This document shows, one piece after another, positions 62,101 to 64,000 of a DNA stretch of 64,000 nt. The translations under genes were made by a program, and so were the position numbers. The notes beneath the pieces are model-generated. The model was not told the DNA's origin, did not search any database, and was given only the letters and a program-made list of their open reading frames with translations. Origin of the DNA: Paenibacillus bouchesdurhonensis (lineage in GTDB: Bacteria; Bacillota; Bacilli; Paenibacillales; Paenibacillaceae); the NCBI RefSeq assembly GCF_900155685.1, contig NZ_LT732547.1:929043-993042 (forward strand), read 5' to 3'. How positions within the stretch are numbered: the stretch's first letter is position 1; each line of letters opens with the position of its first letter.

Positions 62101-63183
62101 GGACAGAGAAAGTTTGCAGTCATGACTATGGTGCTCCTTGCCGTTGAGTTTATGCATTTTGCACAAACCCGGATCGCAACGATTGATGTTTATGCTGTAT
62201 TTTTCATTCTATTGATGTTTTATGGGATGAATCGTTATTTCAACATGAGCTTCCATAAGCAGTCACTGGGCAAGACGCTCATACCCCTGTTCTGGTCGGG
62301 ATTGTTTTTTGGAATAGGGATTTCTACGAAATGGATCGTGATATACGGCGGTGCTGGTCTTGCGATCATGCTGTTCCTGTCCTTGCATGCCCGCTACAAA
62401 GAATATGCTGCTGCCAAGCGCAGCCTAAGAGCCGCTACTAATGGAGCAGAGCTAGGGCATCCAGAACATCCAGAACATAAGGAGTTGTTCCATCGCATTG
62501 AGCAAGGGTTCTGGAGAAATGCATTCATTACACTGGGGGCTTGCTGTATCTTTTTTGTCCTGATACCTGCGACAATTTACACGTTAAGCTACATTCCTGC
62601 TCTTGCTGCTACAGAAGGCGGTTTTCATTTAGGGAATCTAATCCAGGCGCAAAAAGATATGTTCGATTATCACAGCAGACTTGTAGGAAGTCATCCCTTC
62701 GCTTCACCTTGGTGGGAATGGCCCCTGATGAAAAGGCCGGTATGGTTCTACAGCGCGCAGGGGGAAGCTGGCGGTCTGGCTGCGGGAATGGTATCAAGCA
62801 TTGTTACGATCGGCAATCCTTTGATTTGGTGGACGGGTATAGTCGCTATGGCTGCGGCATTCTGGCTGACATTAAAGCGCAGGGATGCCGGGAAGTATGT
62901 TATCTGGATCGCATTCCTCGCGCAATACGTTCCTTGGATGCTTGTTACGCGGGAGACGTTCCTGTATCACTATTTTGCCATGGTGCCGTTTGTAATTGTG
63001 GCCATTGTATATGTGGGAAGCGTTGCCGAGCAAAAATGGCCTCGTTTCAGGTTTGTAAGGTACGCATTTTTGGGTGCTGCCGTGCTGCTGTTCGCCATGT
63101 TCTATCCTGTCCTTTCAGGAATGGAGATTCCTTCGGGCTACGTAGAGCATGTTCTAAGATGGTTCCCGTCATGGATATTCTAA
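59185..63183 (+). CDS. Membrane protein with two GT-C glycosyltransferase halves and an N-terminal CBM-like domain
   Basis: 1332 residues. A signal/anchor helix (about 10-30) and an outside carbohydrate-binding-like domain (VENPGFERGDGASPEQWKTD; about 35-190) come first, then a Gly/Asn-rich linker. GT-C half 1 (about 265-690) has many helices and the acidic loop GFETDMNTFMSWARHANEQG with YPPGYIYILY. A soluble beta-rich insert (about 745-890) follows. GT-C half 2 (about 895-1332) is GT39/PMT-like: its first loop holds YFDEIYHARTAYEYWHRLPP and THPPLGKLLIG, the Asp-Glu pair being the usual catalytic/metal motif. Such enzymes use polyprenyl-phosphate sugars to glycosylate proteins or wall polymers. 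The following GT2 gene could make the lipid donor. Confidence 0.87.
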   Translation: MPSIVKRVVMLLVVGLFMLFVQFRSEWVYAVEKQLVENPGFERGDGASPEQWKTDRWSQADGASRFGVTQDDAHSGEWSAWIESSQPDHAKWVQSIPAEPSSNYLITAWVKVLSLGDGEIGANVFPLGVGGLFPQIKEASPNWQRIQFYGATGPEQREFKIAAAIGGYGRLNTGKALFDDITAVKVDQLPDGTTALPLGTDKKNNAHGDPGAGAAMSEIADGSGDAGTDNGPNTAGGQAPNGAGQVGTENPSDTAGKHVPILPIMLWSALFCVLFAWLYQRLISQKHPLEQSSNPYSQWMAIALVAGLLLRIWMGLAVRGFETDMNTFMSWARHANEQGLGGFYSEGVFADYPPGYIYILYVLGIVQEWLGLDYGAPGTLLLFKLPSILADIIAGYIVYRAGGSKFGFRLGWALSVMYLFNPAVLINSAGWGQADSFYVLFLISSLTALSERRLEKSAVWFAIAAIIKPQTFIFTPVWLLALLYYRSWRRVAISVLLGGVAFALLALPFFWNNGGLPALFDLYKTTLASYPYATVNAFNLYALFGHNWAPLDNNWLLLSFRIWGLLFILAAVAYAIYIFLRKRGRDLSKSYFIALSLIVIVFVLGTKMHERYMFPALLLSLFSFIHTRDRRLLYLYLGFSLTQYVNVAYVLGHLNLGTSPGNDGIVLLCSLANVGLLIYMLIVGYCIYVQKKRLPIKHQTESGREASDILLLQELAARGKGKGFNLYKIRFQSKDWLFVGLITALYTVLALYQLGAGKAPVTAWQPTKPTSFYMDFGEGKAVEWVNYFGGASTGEFKIQFGSTPSQWEKTIDIPDDIGAVLAWKSEPVDAVARYVRIMVEKPGISLHEMVFYEAGLNGGDPQPISIAGIYEETDEGTASDRSALLFDESSTSVYQPGFFNSTYFDEIYHARTAYEYWHRLPPYETTHPPLGKLLIGFGMQLFGLNPFGWRIMGTLFGAAMLPLIYRFALQLFGQRKFAVMTMVLLAVEFMHFAQTRIATIDVYAVFFILLMFYGMNRYFNMSFHKQSLGKTLIPLFWSGLFFGIGISTKWIVIYGGAGLAIMLFLSLHARYKEYAAAKRSLRAATNGAELGHPEHPEHKELFHRIEQGFWRNAFITLGACCIFFVLIPATIYTLSYIPALAATEGGFHLGNLIQAQKDMFDYHSRLVGSHPFASPWWEWPLMKRPVWFYSAQGEAGGLAAGMVSSIVTIGNPLIWWTGIVAMAAAFWLTLKRRDAGKYVIWIAFLAQYVPWMLVTRETFLYHYFAMVPFVIVAIVYVGSVAEQKWPRFRFVRYAFLGAAVLLFAMFYPVLSGMEIPSGYVEHVLRWFPSWIF

Positions 63184-63235
63184 GTGGATCGGGCAGAGGT
63201 TGATATTGTGATTTATAAGCTTAAGGAGGGGCGTT

Positions 63236-64000
63236 ATGAATATATGCTGCAGCGTTGTCGTACCGATGTTCAATGAAGAGGAAGTTATCGAGCATACGTA
63301 TTATCGTCTGAAGAAGGTCATGGACTGTGTGGAAGAGGGCTATGAAATTATATTCGTTAACGATGGGAGCCGGGATAGCACAGTACAGATTGTGCAGGAC
63401 ATTTGTAAAAAAGACTCTAACGTCAAGCTGATTCAATTTTCCCGGAATTTCGGTCACCAGGTAGCAATTAGCGCTGGCATGGACTATGCATCAGGCGGCT
63501 GTGTCGTTATCATCGACGCGGATTTGCAGGATCCCCCCGAGCTTATTTTGGAGATGCTGAGCAAATGGAGGGAAGGTTATGAAGTCGTCTACGGCAAGCG
63601 TATTAAGCGTAAGGGCGAGAGTGTGTTCAAAAAAACAACGGCGCTGCTGTTTTATCGCTTGCTCGGCAGCATGACGCAGGTGGATATTCCGCTAGATACT
63701 GGCGATTTTCGCTTAATTGATCGGAAGGTATGCGATGTTATGAAGAGCTTGAAGGAGAAGAATCGGTTTGTCCGTGGATTGGTCGGCTGGGCAGGCTTTC
63801 GGCAGACGAGCATTGAGTACGTGCGTGATGAACGTTATGCAGGCGTAACGAAGTATCCTTTGCGGAAAATGGTTTCCTTTGCCGTTGATGGTATCACTTC
63901 TTTTTCCCATAAGCCGTTAAAGATTGCTTCATATATTGGGGTTATGCTGTCGCTTTCCAGTTTTATTTACCTGTTCGTCGTGTTGATTCAAAAGTGGTTT
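63236..64000 (+). CDS. GT2 polyprenyl-phosphate glycosyltransferase (DPM/GtrB-like), cut by the window end
   Basis: The first 255 codons are present; there is no stop before the window ends. AAGGAGG lies 8 nt before the ATG. The GT-A fold has the nucleotide-binding start SVVVPMFNEEE, FVNDGSRDST, the metal motif DADLQDPPEL and the acceptor-side region IPLDTGDFRLIDRKV. The chain ends within the first of the two expected C-terminal membrane helices (IASYIGVMLSLSSFIYLFVV). It likely makes polyprenyl-phosphate-linked sugar on the inner face, the donor for GT-C enzymes such as the gene just upstream (52 bp). Confidence 0.93.
   Translation, partial: MNICCSVVVPMFNEEEVIEHTYYRLKKVMDCVEEGYEIIFVNDGSRDSTVQIVQDICKKDSNVKLIQFSRNFGHQVAISAGMDYASGGCVVIIDADLQDPPELILEMLSKWREGYEVVYGKRIKRKGESVFKKTTALLFYRLLGSMTQVDIPLDTGDFRLIDRKVCDVMKSLKEKNRFVRGLVGWAGFRQTSIEYVRDERYAGVTKYPLRKMVSFAVDGITSFSHKPLKIASYIGVMLSLSSFIYLFVVLIQKWF

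Noticed and set aside
1-64000. CRISPR array, tRNA/rRNA genes, prophage or biosynthetic gene cluster
   Set aside because: No regularly spaced repeats, no tRNA cloverleaf or rRNA sequence and no phage structural or NRPS/PKS genes were seen. A tRNA scan would be decisive.

Overview
The window looks like a chromosomal piece of a Paenibacillus-type Gram-positive bacterium. The reasons are strong AGGAGG-type ribosome binding sites, TTG/GTG starts, SLH-anchored surface enzymes, two YesM/YesN-type two-component pairs beside sugar ABC importers, a purine riboswitch in front of an NCS2 permease, a MoxR/DUF58/transglutaminase operon and copper-amine-oxidase-type stalk domains. No rRNA, tRNA or CRISPR array was seen. 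All calls come from reading the sequence and its translations; no database search was run.

Layout. 0-11 kb is housekeeping: hemL and an LCP protein on the minus strand, then bcp, a secreted polysaccharide deacetylase, the MoxR-DUF58-transglutaminase operon and guaA. 11.6-30.6 kb is a carbohydrate locus: a GH94 phosphorylase and its LacI-type repressor on the minus strand; two sugar permeases, a sensor kinase, an AraC-type response regulator and an FAD oxidoreductase on the plus strand; then a sugar-binding lipoprotein, a 2175-residue SLH-anchored enzyme with two GH36-like modules, and an SGNH hydrolase. A perfect 18-bp palindrome sits on the GH94 promoter and a close copy lies in front of lacI. 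A second motif (TTACAC) lies exactly 51 nt upstream of the -10 box of both the permease operon and the binding-protein gene.

30.8-35.3 kb is a gene graveyard: a decayed PQQ-propeller/FN3/Ig/SLH surface protein, an unidentified broken gene, a broken MerR gene, an IS21-like remnant and short tails of a CocE/NonD hydrolase, a chemotaxis receptor and an IS256-type transposase. 35.3-46.8 kb is a second carbohydrate locus: response regulator and kinase on the minus strand, divergent from a binding protein, two permeases, a GH42 beta-galactosidase, a scar of a GH43-like enzyme and a GH35-like enzyme. 47-48.7 kb holds a broken ExeA-type transposition ATPase and a shattered GyrI-like gene. 48.7-50.8 kb is a DHA2-type efflux pump with its TetR repressor and a clear operator. 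51-54.8 kb holds a YolD-like gene, several broken secreted-protein genes and a subtilase split by a frameshift. 55-64 kb returns to intact genes: a repeat-containing stalk protein, a guanine-type riboswitch with its purine permease, a 1332-residue membrane protein with two GT-C glycosyltransferase halves, and a GT2 glycosyltransferase cut by the window end.

Inferred working of locus 1: the wall-bound GH36-like enzyme trims an outside glycan, the lipoprotein and permeases import the product (no dedicated ATPase is present, so a shared MsmX-type ATPase is likely), and GH94 phosphorolyses a beta-linked disaccharide in the cytoplasm. The kinase/regulator pair would sense the extracellular signal and the LacI protein the intracellular one. 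Locus 2 has the same logic for beta-galactosides.
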